Shown one piece after another: positions 29,202 to 37,443 of a DNA stretch of 64,000 bases. The stretch is from Corynebacterium sp. P4-C1 (lineage in GTDB: Bacteria > Actinomycetota > Actinomycetes > Mycobacteriales > Mycobacteriaceae): the NCBI RefSeq assembly GCF_030503595.1, contig NZ_CP129966.1:1302001-1366000 (forward strand), given 5' to 3'. The notes under the pieces were generated by a model. The model worked only from the letters and a program-made list of their open reading frames with translations, was not told the origin of the DNA and ran no database searches. The position numbers and the translations under genes are program-made. The stretch's first letter is position 1, and every line of letters starts with the position of its first letter.

Positions 29202-30298
29202 GATTCCAATCCTTCTCTAGAAATGATCGGAACTAAACCCAGGACACTTCACCCAATCTCTAACCACCTTCGCCGCACACCATGGCGTAACCAGGCAAAC
29301 CATGCACCACCGATTCCGATGGTGCTGGTGGATCATCCCCACACCCACCATCGACCCATTCCGCATCCATGACCAAATCTTCCTCGACGCGACCTATCTA
29401 AAGTCCGGATGCCTCCTGATCGCAGCCAGTAAAACCCACGTCATCAACTGGACCTGGGCCAGACACGAAACCACCGCCGCCTACACCGAACTCCTACGCC
29501 CCATTGCCGCACCACTAATCGCAGTCACAGACGGCGGACAAGGTGCCCAATCAGCCATCCACCACTGCTGGCCAACAACACGCATCCAACGCTGCCTCGT
29601 CCACGCCCAACGAACAGTCCGCCGCCACACCACCAGCAACCCCCGCACCGATGCCGGCAAAACCCTCTACCGCCTAGCCCTGAAACTCACTCGCATCACC
29701 GACCTTGACCAAGCATCCACATGGGTCGCCCACCTGCACGAATTCGACCACACCTACCGGGAATGGATGAACGAGAAAACCACCACCAAAGACCCCGTTA
29801 CCGGCGCCTACACCAAGGTCTACACCCACCAACGCGTCCGAGCGGCCTATCAATCATTGCTATCTCTGCACCGCAGAGACCTGCTGTTTACCTACCTGCA
29901 ACCCCCACCAACAACCATCGACCCCGACAACCTTGCAGCAACAACAAACAGCCTCGAAGGTGGCATCAACGCCCCCATAAAAGAACTAGCCCGCAGACAC
30001 CGCGGACTATCACTACCGCATCAACGCACAGTGATGGATTGGTGGCTGTATCTACATACAGAAGTCCCTGACGATCCGGTCAAGATCGCCAGGGACCAAC
30101 GATGGGGTCAAGACGCACTTTCCACAGCAACAGACCTGATCACCCACAACACCACAGCCACTACCAATGACATCGGTGCACCAGCAGAATACGACACCGC
30201 CATCGACACCAGCTACCAACACAACCTCGGCATCCAAAAAGGCTGGATCAAATAACCGCAACACGCCCGGAAAAGACACACTTTTCTTTACTTAACCC

Positions 30299-30581
30299 AC
30301 AAAGTGGATGTACAGTTTTTCTCCCTTGTAGCGGGAGACTCTTTCCGCAGGTCATGTGGCATTCCCGGGATTTTGACGCGATGGCGTCGAAAAAAGAACA
30401 TGGGGGTACCTACCTACGGCAAGACCTGACCAGCCTAGCAACCAGCTAAAACATGTCCAAATCCCTGCTCACAAGCTTGGAGCTGAGGTGTAGGGTCGGC
30501 GCCACTCAGAGCCGATCCCGCCAGCCATATCCATGACTCACACACTCACCTGCACAGCTCCACAATCCCTCCTTGTAGGAC
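30299..30581. other. Non-coding left edge of the transposon cargo
   Basis: About 280 bases with no supported gene, before the promoter of the importer operon. A short hairpin CTCCC-TTGTAGC-GGGAG lies near 30322. Nothing else is recognised. Confidence 0.4.
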
Positions 30582-30610
30582 TTTGATTAGGCTTACCTTG
30601 TTCATATAAG
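30582..30610 (+). promoter_or_regulatory. Iron-regulated promoter of the siderophore importer operon
   Basis: TTGATT (30583-30588) and TATAAG (30605-30610) are spaced by 16 bases. The segment TTTGATTAGGCTTACCTTG (30582-30600), read on the minus strand, matches 14 of 19 positions of the DtxR consensus TTAGGTTAGCCTAACCTAA and covers the -35 to spacer region. This predicts repression by DtxR in iron-replete cells. Confidence 0.7.
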
Positions 30611-30657
30611 CTTGCTCACGTTAAGATCATGGACTTTCACGCGTCAAGGAGGGATGC

Positions 30658-31776
30658 ATGGCTATCTCTACCCCGCATGCGCAATCCCCTTCTCAATCAC
30701 ACCTGGGGTCTCGCGCGGACGCTACTGCGGACGCTTCTGCCAGCGCTCCATCAGGTAAAATCCCGCGTCGCCTCGTCGGCCTCGGCGTCCTTTTCCTCCT
30801 ATTGCTCGCCAGCATCGTTGCCAGCATCGTGTTTGGATCACGGCAGATCCCTTTTGGAGAAGTGTCCGCCGTGTTCCGCGATCTCGGCACGGCGTTCGGC
30901 CACGCGGAGGGGCTGAATGTGGATCAGCGCGTGATCGTCGAGCTCCGCATTCCCCGCACCCTGTTGGGCCTAGTCGCCGGTGCTGCCCTTGGCGCCTCCG
31001 GTGCATTGATCCAAGGGCACACGCGCAACCCTCTCGCGGACACGGGCATTCTCGGCATCAACTACGGTGCGTCCCTGGCCGTGGTTGCCAGCTTCTCCTT
31101 GCTGGGTGTGACGCCCGTGTGGGCTACCAGCATGTGGGCGTTCGGTGGGGCCATCGCTGCTACTGCGTTGGTGTTTAGTTTGGCGTCCATAGGAGGAGGA
31201 CAGGCCAATCCAATGACGCTGGTCCTCGGCGGCGCGGCTTTGTCCGCGGTCCTCAGCGCCATCATCAGCGGTTTTATCCTCACTGACGATGCCAATCTGG
31301 ATCGCATGCGCTTCTGGACCGTCGGCTCCATCGCGGGCCGGGATCTCACCGTGTTCTACGGCGTGCTGCCGTTTATCCTGGTGGGCCTCCTGCTGGCGTT
31401 CATCACGGCACCGCAGCTAAACCTCCTGAATCTGGGCGATGACATCGCCTCCGGACTGGGCATCAACACCCAGCGCGCCCGCCTGATTGGCATGGCTCTG
31501 ATCGCACTGCTGGCCGGTGCCGCGACAGCTGCCGCCGGCCCCATCACCTTCATCGGCCTGGTGGTCCCGCACCTCGTGCGCGCCATCACGGGCCCTGATT
31601 ACCGCTGGATCCTCCCTTACTCTGCCCTGACGGGTGCGGTGATGATGCTGTTCGCAGACGTGGTGGGCCGTCTGATCGCTCGTCCGGGCGAGTTGCAAGT
31701 AGGCATCATCCTCGCGTTCGTGGGCGCGCCGTTCTTCATCGCCCTTATTTATCGACGCCGGGTGGTGGCCATTTAA
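30658..31776 (+). CDS. Siderophore ABC transporter permease (FecCD family), first
   Basis: A 372-residue inner-membrane permease of the BtuC/FecCD type with about nine helices after a 40-residue Ser/Ala-rich cytosolic start. Signature parts: FGEVSAVF, RIPRTLLGLVAGAALGASGALIQGHTRNPLADTGILGINYGA, and ITFIGLVVPHLVRAITGPDYRWILP, the loop that contacts the ATPase. It starts at ATG 30658 after GGAGGG. It corresponds to one of CchC/CchD and pairs with the next gene, whose start overlaps its stop (TAATG). Confidence 0.93.
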   Translation: MAISTPHAQSPSQSHLGSRADATADASASAPSGKIPRRLVGLGVLFLLLLASIVASIVFGSRQIPFGEVSAVFRDLGTAFGHAEGLNVDQRVIVELRIPRTLLGLVAGAALGASGALIQGHTRNPLADTGILGINYGASLAVVASFSLLGVTPVWATSMWAFGGAIAATALVFSLASIGGGQANPMTLVLGGAALSAVLSAIISGFILTDDANLDRMRFWTVGSIAGRDLTVFYGVLPFILVGLLLAFITAPQLNLLNLGDDIASGLGINTQRARLIGMALIALLAGAATAAAGPITFIGLVVPHLVRAITGPDYRWILPYSALTGAVMMLFADVVGRLIARPGELQVGIILAFVGAPFFIALIYRRRVVAI

Positions 31777-32870
31777 TGAGTTCCCTCCTTGCCCGCCCTA
31801 CCTCTTCCACTATCCCTGGGCGCCCGCCATTCCGCGTGGGCTCATTTTCTGTGGTCTGGCGCCCTCGCGCGTTGACGGTGTCTCTATTGCTGCTCGTGGC
31901 GATCGTCTTGCTAGCGGCGGTCTCCATCGGCCTGGGTGACTATCCTGTGTCCCCGGCTCGTGTGCTGGAGGTGCTGTTCACCGGCCAGGGCACCCGCATT
32001 GAGCGTCTGGTGGTTTTGGATTGGCGCATGCCTCGTGCGCTGACGGCCATTCTGGTGGGCTGTGCGCTGGGATTATCCGGAGCCCTCACTCAGTCCGTGA
32101 CTCGCAATGCGCTGGCCAGCCCGGATATCTTGGGCTTCACTACGGGCGCGTCCGCGGCCGCGGTCACCGTCATCACTCTGGGTGGTGGCGCTGGTGGTTT
32201 CCTCGGCTGGCTCAGCAGCATCGGCATTCCCTTGGCCGCGGTGCTTGGTGCGGCTGTCACCGCAACGGTGATGTGGGCTCTGGCGTGGAGGAGATCGACT
32301 GATTCCTTCCGGCTAGTGCTGTTCGGCATCATCATCTCTGCTCTGTTGACCTCGTATATCAACTTCCTGATGATCCGCACGGAGTTGCGCGATGCCGCGG
32401 CCGCGCAGTTCTGGCTTACTGGCTCCCTGAGCACTGCGGACTGGTCCAAGATGTGGCCCATCGCCATTGTTGTGTTGGTGTTTACACCGCTGCTGGCCTG
32501 GATTGGTCACCAACTTTTAGCCACCTTGCTGGGCTCGGATACTGCACGGGCTTTGGGACAAAACGTCCAGGGTGTGCAGGTGCTTCTGCTCGCCGCTGCC
32601 GTGGCTTTGGCAGCAGTGGCGGTCTCGGCCGCTGGCCCCATCGGGTTCGTCGCCTTCGTGGCCCCACAGGTGGCGCTGCGCTTGTGCAACTGCTCTGCAC
32701 CACCGCTTCTGGCCTCTGCGCTGACCGGCGCTGCGCTACTCCTGCTGGCAGATATCAGCACCCAAACTCTTCTGCCCGTAGAGCTGCCGGTGGGCATTCT
32801 CACCTCGGCAATCGGCGGTGCGTTCCTTATTTATTTGCTGGTCCAACGGAATAGGTCAACCACGGCATGA
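31776..32870 (+). CDS. Siderophore ABC transporter permease (FecCD family), second
   Basis: A 364-residue FecCD permease. The motif DWRMPRALTAILVGCALGLSGALTQSVTRNALASPDILGFTTGAS is the typical start of the core, and PIGFVAFVAPQVALRLCNCSAPPLLASAL the ATPase-contact loop. The C-terminus holds the canonical LPVELPVGILTSAIGGAFLIYLLV. It forms the permease heterodimer with the preceding protein and is followed by the ATPase gene. The three together with the lipoprotein at 37444-38460 would import the ferric siderophore. Confidence 0.93.
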   Translation: MSSLLARPTSSTIPGRPPFRVGSFSVVWRPRALTVSLLLLVAIVLLAAVSIGLGDYPVSPARVLEVLFTGQGTRIERLVVLDWRMPRALTAILVGCALGLSGALTQSVTRNALASPDILGFTTGASAAAVTVITLGGGAGGFLGWLSSIGIPLAAVLGAAVTATVMWALAWRRSTDSFRLVLFGIIISALLTSYINFLMIRTELRDAAAAQFWLTGSLSTADWSKMWPIAIVVLVFTPLLAWIGHQLLATLLGSDTARALGQNVQGVQVLLLAAAVALAAVAVSAAGPIGFVAFVAPQVALRLCNCSAPPLLASALTGAALLLLADISTQTLLPVELPVGILTSAIGGAFLIYLLVQRNRSTTA

Positions 32871-32920
32871 GAAAAGATCCCACCCTGGAAGTTAGCAGTG
32901 CCGCGAACAAAGAAGGACAC

Positions 32921-33703
32921 ATGACTCAGAAGCACAGCATGAGCGCACGCGGCCTCGCCGTGGGCTACGGCGACCGGACGGTCATCGAAGGCTTGGACGT
33001 GGACTTTCCTCGCGGGCAGATCACCACAATCATCGGCCCCAATGGCTGCGGCAAATCCACGTTGTTGCGAGCCATGTCTCGTCTCCTTCCGGCGAATGAG
33101 GGCGAAGTGCTGTTAGACGGCGCCGATATCTCATCCATCAGGCGCAAGGACCTCGCACGGACCATCAGCGTGCTGCCACAAACCCCTACCGCCCCGGAGG
33201 GACTCAACGTGGCTGATCTCGTCTCGCGCGGTCGGCACCCACACCAATCGTGGATCCGTCAGTGGTCGTCCACGGACGAAGCCGAGGTGCACAAGGCGCT
33301 GGAAATGACTGGCTCGATGGGGCTGGCGGAGCGCACCCTGGATTCTCTGTCCGGAGGGCAGCGGCAGCGTGTGTGGATCTCCATGGTTCTTGCGCAGAAC
33401 ACGGACATCCTGTTCCTGGACGAGCCCACCACCTACCTGGATCTGGCCACGTCGGTAGAGATTTTGGAGCTGGTGCAGCGTCTACGCCGAGAGCTGGATC
33501 GGACTGTGGTGATGGTGCTGCACGATCTCAACTTGGCTGTACGCTACAGCGATAATCTCGTGGTGATGAAGGATGGACAGGTCCTCGCCACCGGGCGTCC
33601 CAGCGAGGTCATTACCCCAGAGCTACTGCTCGAGGCGTTTGCCCTCAACGCGCTAGTCATCGAGGATCCTGTCACCGGCGGTCCGCTGATCGTCCCCAAG
33701 TGA
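32921..33703 (+). CDS. Siderophore ABC transporter ATP-binding protein (FecE/FepC-like)
   Basis: A 260-residue ATPase of the iron-siderophore importer class. Walker A is GPNGCGKSTLLRAM (about 41), the Q-loop lies in VLPQTPTAP, the signature is LSGGQRQRVWISMVLAQ, and Walker B is ILFLDEPTTYLDLA, followed by HDLNLAVRY with the switch histidine. I chose ATG 32921 because AAGAAGG precedes it; an earlier in-frame ATG at 32867 overlaps the permease gene. It is the third gene of the importer operon. Confidence 0.93.
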   Translation: MTQKHSMSARGLAVGYGDRTVIEGLDVDFPRGQITTIIGPNGCGKSTLLRAMSRLLPANEGEVLLDGADISSIRRKDLARTISVLPQTPTAPEGLNVADLVSRGRHPHQSWIRQWSSTDEAEVHKALEMTGSMGLAERTLDSLSGGQRQRVWISMVLAQNTDILFLDEPTTYLDLATSVEILELVQRLRRELDRTVVMVLHDLNLAVRYSDNLVVMKDGQVLATGRPSEVITPELLLEAFALNALVIEDPVTGGPLIVPK

Positions 33704-33713
33704 CGATCAGGGC

Positions 33714-34352
33714 TTAGTCCTCCATCAGCTCCTGGGCGGGAGTCTTCTTGGACTTCCGCCAGTTGATCATCGCGGAAATCACCACCGGAGTCACAGACAC
33801 CAGCACGATGACGATGGCGATCATGTCGATGCGATCCGCAATGCCCGGGATATCCCCCAGCAGCACGCCAATGCCGACCATGCTGACAATCCACAGCACT
33901 GCACCCGTGACGTTCCATCCCACGAACTTCTTGTACGGCATCTCCGCGGTACCAGCGGCCACGGGAATGTAGGTACGCACGATCGGGATGAAGCGCCCCA
34001 GTACCAGAGCCAACGGCCCGTACTTCAGGAAGAAAGCCTCGGCTTGTTCGAGGTGCTCGGTTATGAGGATCTTGGCGTCGGGCTTAAACAACTTGCGGCC
34101 AAAGCGGTGGCCGAGCCAGAAACCTACCTGGTCGCCCAAGAACGCCGCGACGATGGCCACGCCCACCAGAATCGGAACGTTCAAGCCCAGCTGATCGCGC
34201 AAGATTGCCGCGGTGACCAGCATGGAATCGCCGGGGAGGAACGGGAAGAGCACGCCGGATTCAATAAAGATAATCAGCGCAATGCCGCCGAGCGCCCAGC
34301 CGCCAAAGTTCTGGAGCAGGGTGGTGGCGTCCATGAGGTCGCTTAAGTGCAC
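33714..34352 (-). CDS. DedA family membrane protein
   Basis: A 212-residue DedA/SNARE-associated-domain protein. The family core is FIESGVLFPFLPGDSMLVTAAIL (with the buried charged FxP-GD pattern) and LGRFIPIVRTYIPVAAGTAEMPYKKFVGWNVTGAVLW. There are about five or six hydrophobic segments. DedA proteins are thought to move or flip lipids or to support proton-motive force. It converges with the importer operon, 11 bases apart. It has no evident role in siderophore work and may have come with the donor DNA. Confidence 0.9.
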   Translation of the reverse strand: MHLSDLMDATTLLQNFGGWALGGIALIIFIESGVLFPFLPGDSMLVTAAILRDQLGLNVPILVGVAIVAAFLGDQVGFWLGHRFGRKLFKPDAKILITEHLEQAEAFFLKYGPLALVLGRFIPIVRTYIPVAAGTAEMPYKKFVGWNVTGAVLWIVSMVGIGVLLGDIPGIADRIDMIAIVIVLVSVTPVVISAMINWRKSKKTPAQELMED

Positions 34353-34531
34353 AGGGAATCCCTTCTAGAAAACAACTGGTCTATTCTTACCCCGGTTTCT
34401 GACCGGAATACAGGCAGGCGTGCCCGATTGCGCCTGGTTCATAGATAGTCAGCATGAAACGCAGGCATTGCACAGAAAAACCCGCACCAACTTCAACTGA
34501 ACTGGCCCCCGAAAGTTGGACTGGTTTAACT

Positions 34532-35353
34532 CTAGGCGGTTAGGGCTTCAAGGGTCTGATTTCGATATTGCATCGGGGTCAGGCCCTTGAGTCGTTGTTG
34601 GATGCGTTCGGTGTTGTACCACTGGATGTACTCGTCGATCGCCTGGTTGAACTCTGCGACGGTGTCGAAGATTTCTCCGTGGTACATCTCGGCTTTCAAG
34701 TGCCCGAAGAAATTCTCCATGACCGCGTTGTCGTAACAGTTGGCTTTACGCGACATCGACTGAACACCACCGTTATCGCCGATCAGGTCACGCCAGGAGG
34801 CATGCTGGTACTGAAAGCCTTGATCGGTGTGCATCATCCACCCGGGTTCAGGTGCACAATTTACGATTGCGTTGGTCAAAGAAGCGGCGGTAAATGCTGT
34901 CGACGGCGATGTAGCCACGCTGTGGGCAACGATTGAGCGGTCGAACAGATCCATCACCGGGGACAGATATACCTTGCTGCCTGCGACCCTGAACTCGGTG
35001 ACGTCGCTGACAAAGAAGGTGTTGGGCTTGTCCGGAGTGAACTTGCGGTCAAGTTTGTTGTCAGCGATGTGGCTGATCGTCCCAGCGTAGGAAACATAGG
35101 GCCTGCGCTGGCGGACCTTGGCTCGAAGTCCCATCTCGCGCATGAGCTTGAAGACAAGTTTGTGGTTGACCACCCAGCCCTGGTTGCGCAGGTCCAGCAG
35201 CACCCGCCGGTAACCGTAGCGATGCTTATTACGCTCGAAACTTTCCCGGATTGCTTGCTTCAGCGCAGCGTGCTTATCCGGCTCGCGCAGGCGTTTCTGG
35301 TGGTAGAAGAACGTCGACCGTGGCATACCCGCCGCATCCAAGAGGTACTCCAA
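34532..35353 (-). CDS. IS3-family (IS150-like) transposase OrfB
   Basis: A 273-residue DDE integrase. It has an N-terminal HTH_21-like part (YRRVLLDLRNQGWVVNHKLVFKLMREMGL), then FVSDVTEFRV (Asp), MMHTDQGFQYQ (Asp) and NCYDNAVMENFFGHLKAE (Glu). The IS150-type ending YNTERIQQRLKGLTPMQYR is clear. The open frame extends upstream without a stop to the A7 slippery run near the end of orfA, consistent with synthesis as an OrfAB frameshift product. Confidence 0.93.
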   Translation of the reverse strand: MEYLLDAAGMPRSTFFYHQKRLREPDKHAALKQAIRESFERNKHRYGYRRVLLDLRNQGWVVNHKLVFKLMREMGLRAKVRQRRPYVSYAGTISHIADNKLDRKFTPDKPNTFFVSDVTEFRVAGSKVYLSPVMDLFDRSIVAHSVATSPSTAFTAASLTNAIVNCAPEPGWMMHTDQGFQYQHASWRDLIGDNGGVQSMSRKANCYDNAVMENFFGHLKAEMYHGEIFDTVAEFNQAIDEYIQWYNTERIQQRLKGLTPMQYRNQTLEALTA

Positions 35354-35391
35354 GCGGTGGTGCGACTTGAGGATGACAATCGCCTGAACTT

Positions 35392-35874
35392 TCAGGCGCG
35401 TCCCTGGTTCCTCAAGTCCCGCAATTTTTTTAAGTAGGCGTTTTCCGCTTCCAACCGTGCGATCTGGCGACGCAGCTTCTCTTCCTCCGAGAGCGGCTTC
35501 GGTGCGACCGAGCCTTTGGGCCTACCCTTCGGCTTCGGTTTTAGCGCCTCATCGCCACCTTTACGCCATTTCCACGACCACCCTTTAACTAGCTGGTCTG
35601 ATGACAGGCCAAACTCACGCGCAAGATCCATCGCCGTCTCACCGGCAAGGTGGCGTTGGACAACTTCCTTCTTGATTTCGAACGAATACTGCTGCTTAGT
35701 CGGTTTCTCCACAAGACATAGCCTGCCATGCAGCGTAAACCGACGATAGAGCATACGGGCGGCGTATCTGGAGACACCAAGAGCAATGGCAGCGGCTCTA
35801 TAGCCCATGCCTTGCTCAAATAGTTCAACCAACTGCTCGCGCTGATGCTCACTCAGCGAACTTCGTGCTCTCAA
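35392..35874 (-). CDS. IS3-family (IS150-like) transposase OrfA
   Basis: A 160-residue protein with two helix-turn-helix units (SEHQREQLVELFEQGMGYRAAAIALGVSRYAARML and KEVVQRHLAGETAMDLAREFGLSSDQLVKGW). A helix with leucine repeats (EEEKLRRQIARLEAENAYLKKLRDL) follows. The mRNA has a run of seven A at 35431-35425, the probable -1 frameshift site that joins it to OrfB. Confidence 0.93.
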   Translation of the reverse strand: MRARSSLSEHQREQLVELFEQGMGYRAAAIALGVSRYAARMLYRRFTLHGRLCLVEKPTKQQYSFEIKKEVVQRHLAGETAMDLAREFGLSSDQLVKGWSWKWRKGGDEALKPKPKGRPKGSVAPKPLSEEEKLRRQIARLEAENAYLKKLRDLRNQGRA

Positions 35875-35987
35875 CGAAAACTACTCCCCACTAGTCGATA
35901 ACTGATTTCTCAGTCCAACTAATGGGGAGCAGTTCAAACAAAGAAGTGTGCGGGTTTTCTAAGCCAAGTCGCCGAGAGGCCCGGCGT

Positions 35988-36578
35988 TCAAACAGAAGCG
36001 GGAATTACTCGCCGGAGTCCCTGCTTGGACTTGAATGGGAAGCCCAGCTCGCGGAGCAGGGCGCGTCCCTCATCATCGTTGGTCGCAGTGGTGACCACGG
36101 TGATGTTCATACCGCGTGGACGGTCAATCTTGTCTACGTCGATTTCGTAGAACATGGACTGCTCGTTCAGGCCGAAGGTGTAGTTACCGTGGCCGTCGAA
36201 CTGCTGGTCAGACAGGCCGCGGAAGTCACGAATACGTGGCAGCGCGACGGTCAGCAGACGGTCCAGGAACTCCCACTTGCGGTCGCCGCGCAGGGTAACG
36301 CGAGCGCCGATGGGCATGCCTTCGCGGAGCTTGAAGTTAGCGATAGCCTTCTTCGCAACGCGGATCTGTGGCTTCTGACCGGTGATCAGGGTGAGATCTT
36401 CGATCGCACCATTGATCAGCTTGGAATCGCGAGCAGCGTCGCCGACACCCATGTTGACGACCACCTTGGTGACGCCTGGGATCTGCATGACGTTGTCGTA
36501 GTTGAACTCAGAGTTCAGCTTCTCGCGGATTTCTGCACGGTACTCGGACTTGAGGCGTGGAGTGTAGTTTTCGCTCAT
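35988..36578 (-). CDS. rplE: Ribosomal protein L5 (RplE) copy with altered C-terminus
   Basis: A 196-residue L5. The whole conserved body is present: [67 protein letters not shown], the P-site tRNA-contact loop, and [32 protein letters not shown]. The last 13 residues after FPFK ([13 protein letters not shown]) do not look like an L5 tail, so the 3' end was probably replaced at a junction near 36030. Just upstream, GGACATCTAACG ends with the stop codon of rplX (L24, ending ..DI), so a piece of the spc ribosomal operon was captured. It normally lies in the ribosomal cluster; here it is inside a transposon without its operon promoter. Confidence 0.88.
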   Translation of the reverse strand: MSENYTPRLKSEYRAEIREKLNSEFNYDNVMQIPGVTKVVVNMGVGDAARDSKLINGAIEDLTLITGQKPQIRVAKKAIANFKLREGMPIGARVTLRGDRKWEFLDRLLTVALPRIRDFRGLSDQQFDGHGNYTFGLNEQSMFYEIDVDKIDRPRGMNITVVTTATNDDEGRALLRELGFPFKSKQGLRRVIPASV

Positions 36579-36584
36579 CGTTAG

Positions 36585-37346
36585 ATGTCCTTCCCGGGTC
36601 CGGATGAGTTTTTCGGTCTACTGATGCCGCCACCGAATCAGCCCTTTAGTTCTCCGGAGGACTTCGCCGCCACACCCATCGAGGGCCTGAACATACGGGC
36701 TGCCGTGGCAGCAATGCCTCCCGAAGTGCGGCCCAACCTGCGGTGGTACACCGTGCGCCACCTCGACAAAGCCCGCGGCTTGCTGGCGTTTGACGTCGCT
36801 ACGCACGGGGTGTCTGCGGAAGATGTCCACTCCACCTCCGGCCCAGGGCTCTCGTGGTGTTTGTCCGCACAGCCGGGCGACCCTGCTGGCTTGTGGACTT
36901 GCCAAGGCCTGTGGCATCGCGAGCACCGCACACAACTACTGGTGGCAGATCCCACCTCCCTGCCTTCCATGCGCGCGATCCTAGAGTACCTCGCCACGCT
37001 CTATCCCGAACAGCTCGCTTCCACGCACGTCATCGCGGTCACCAGTACCGATTCCGATTCAGAGCCCCACCTGGAAGATTGGCGCAACCGTCTAAGCAGC
37101 CTCACCCGGATCTCCGCACCTTCTGACGGTTATGCGCAGGCCATCGCCGAGCATCTCGCCAACATTGACGTTGAGTCCTCGCGCAATCGACAGCACAAGC
37201 CCCACCCAGACGTGGACTATGTGTGGGTCGCCGGGGAGGGGGATTTCTGCAAGGTGGTGCGCTCCCACGCCATCAAGACTTGGCAGCTCAACAAGGACAA
37301 CATCCTGTGGTGCCCTTATTGGTTCGTCGGCAAGGCTCGCCCCTAG
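36585..37346 (+). CDS. Siderophore-interacting protein, 5'-truncated
   Basis: A 253-residue remnant of a SIP-family flavin ferric-siderophore reductase. The FAD motif [14 protein letters not shown] (RxYTxR) and the NAD(P)H-domain end [17 protein letters not shown]...[14 protein letters not shown] are typical. The family's first about 45 residues before [12 protein letters not shown] are missing. The apparent start ATG 36585 lies in the reversed rplX tail, so it is accidental. SIPs release iron from ferric siderophores in the cytosol. Whether this shortened copy is made or active is doubtful. Confidence 0.75.
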   Translation: MSFPGPDEFFGLLMPPPNQPFSSPEDFAATPIEGLNIRAAVAAMPPEVRPNLRWYTVRHLDKARGLLAFDVATHGVSAEDVHSTSGPGLSWCLSAQPGDPAGLWTCQGLWHREHRTQLLVADPTSLPSMRAILEYLATLYPEQLASTHVIAVTSTDSDSEPHLEDWRNRLSSLTRISAPSDGYAQAIAEHLANIDVESSRNRQHKPHPDVDYVWVAGEGDFCKVVRSHAIKTWQLNKDNILWCPYWFVGKARP

Positions 37347-37396
37347 CGTGCATCCGTTATCCCCGTGAGTGCCCGTCCCCTAGCCAGCAACAGCAA

Positions 37397-37427
37397 AACC
37401 GCCCCAGCACGTTCATGCGGGGCGGTT
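37397..37427 (-). terminator. Terminator of the formyltransferase and binding-protein operon
   Basis: AACCGCCCC (37397-37405) pairs with GGGGCGGTT (37419-37427) around a 13-base loop; the minus strand continues TTTG. It lies 16 bases beyond the stop of the binding-protein gene. Confidence 0.85.
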
Positions 37428-37443
37428 CGGCGGTTGATTCAGA

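Larger units (their letters stand above)
27948..29251 (-). mobile_element. IS3-family insertion sequence nested in IS1249
   Basis: A 1304-bp element. The left end TGAAGCGTCCTGGTTTTCG matches the reverse complement of the right end, TGAAGTGTCCTGGGTTTAG. The 3-bp target CCC is duplicated (27945-27947 and 29252-29254), as expected for IS3. The intact IS1249 has a single CCC at this position. It carries orfA and orfB on the minus strand. Confidence 0.94.
27764..30255 (+). pseudogene. IS1249 transposase, disrupted by IS3 insertion
   Basis: The N-terminal 61 codons (zinc-ribbon CPLCGNN...CTHCGHSF, ending in the run ALFIQWATGT) are at 27764-27947, and the remainder resumes at 29255 (SLTTFAAHHGVTRQTMHH in the intact copy). 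The IS3 element separates them. The C-terminal catalytic part, including TTNSLEGGINAPIKEL, is intact but has no start. The full-length version is the right copy at 57029-58213. Confidence 0.92.
27612..30298 (+). mobile_element. IS1249, left copy, interrupted by an IS3-family element
   Basis: The ends are the inverted repeats starting GGGTTAAGTAAAGAAAAG; the right end carries the complement TCTTTACTTAACCC. Removing the 1304-bp IS3 element and one copy of its 3-bp duplication leaves 1380 bp, exactly the length of the right copy. Confidence 0.93.
34498..35936 (-). mobile_element. IS3-family insertion sequence (IS150-like)
   Basis: A 1439-bp element. The left end TGAACTGGCCCCCGAAAG and the inverted right end TGAACTGCTCCCCATTAG are related, followed on both sides by AGTTGGACTG. 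The 3-bp duplication AAC lies at 34495-34497 and 35937-35939. It encodes orfA and orfB on the minus strand. Confidence 0.93.
34474..35960. terminator. Terminator hairpin split by an IS3-family insertion
   Basis: AGAAAAACCCGCAC (34474-34487) and GTGCGGGTTTTCT (35948-35960) are complementary. They would form a bidirectional terminator if the 1439-bp IS3 element and one AAC duplication between them were removed. The insertion point lies in the former loop. Confidence 0.75.

Noticed and set aside
30299..30306. Inner flanks of the IS1249 copies as separate single-insertion duplications
   Set aside because: ACAAAGTG (inside left) and GCTTTTGA (inside right) do not match each other or the outer octamer, so neither copy shows its own pair; only the composite as a whole does.
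35955..36000. tRNA-like fragment downstream of rplE
   Set aside because: A GTTCAAAC stretch next to a short CGCCG/CGGCG stem looked like a tRNA T-arm, but no cloverleaf can be built around it.
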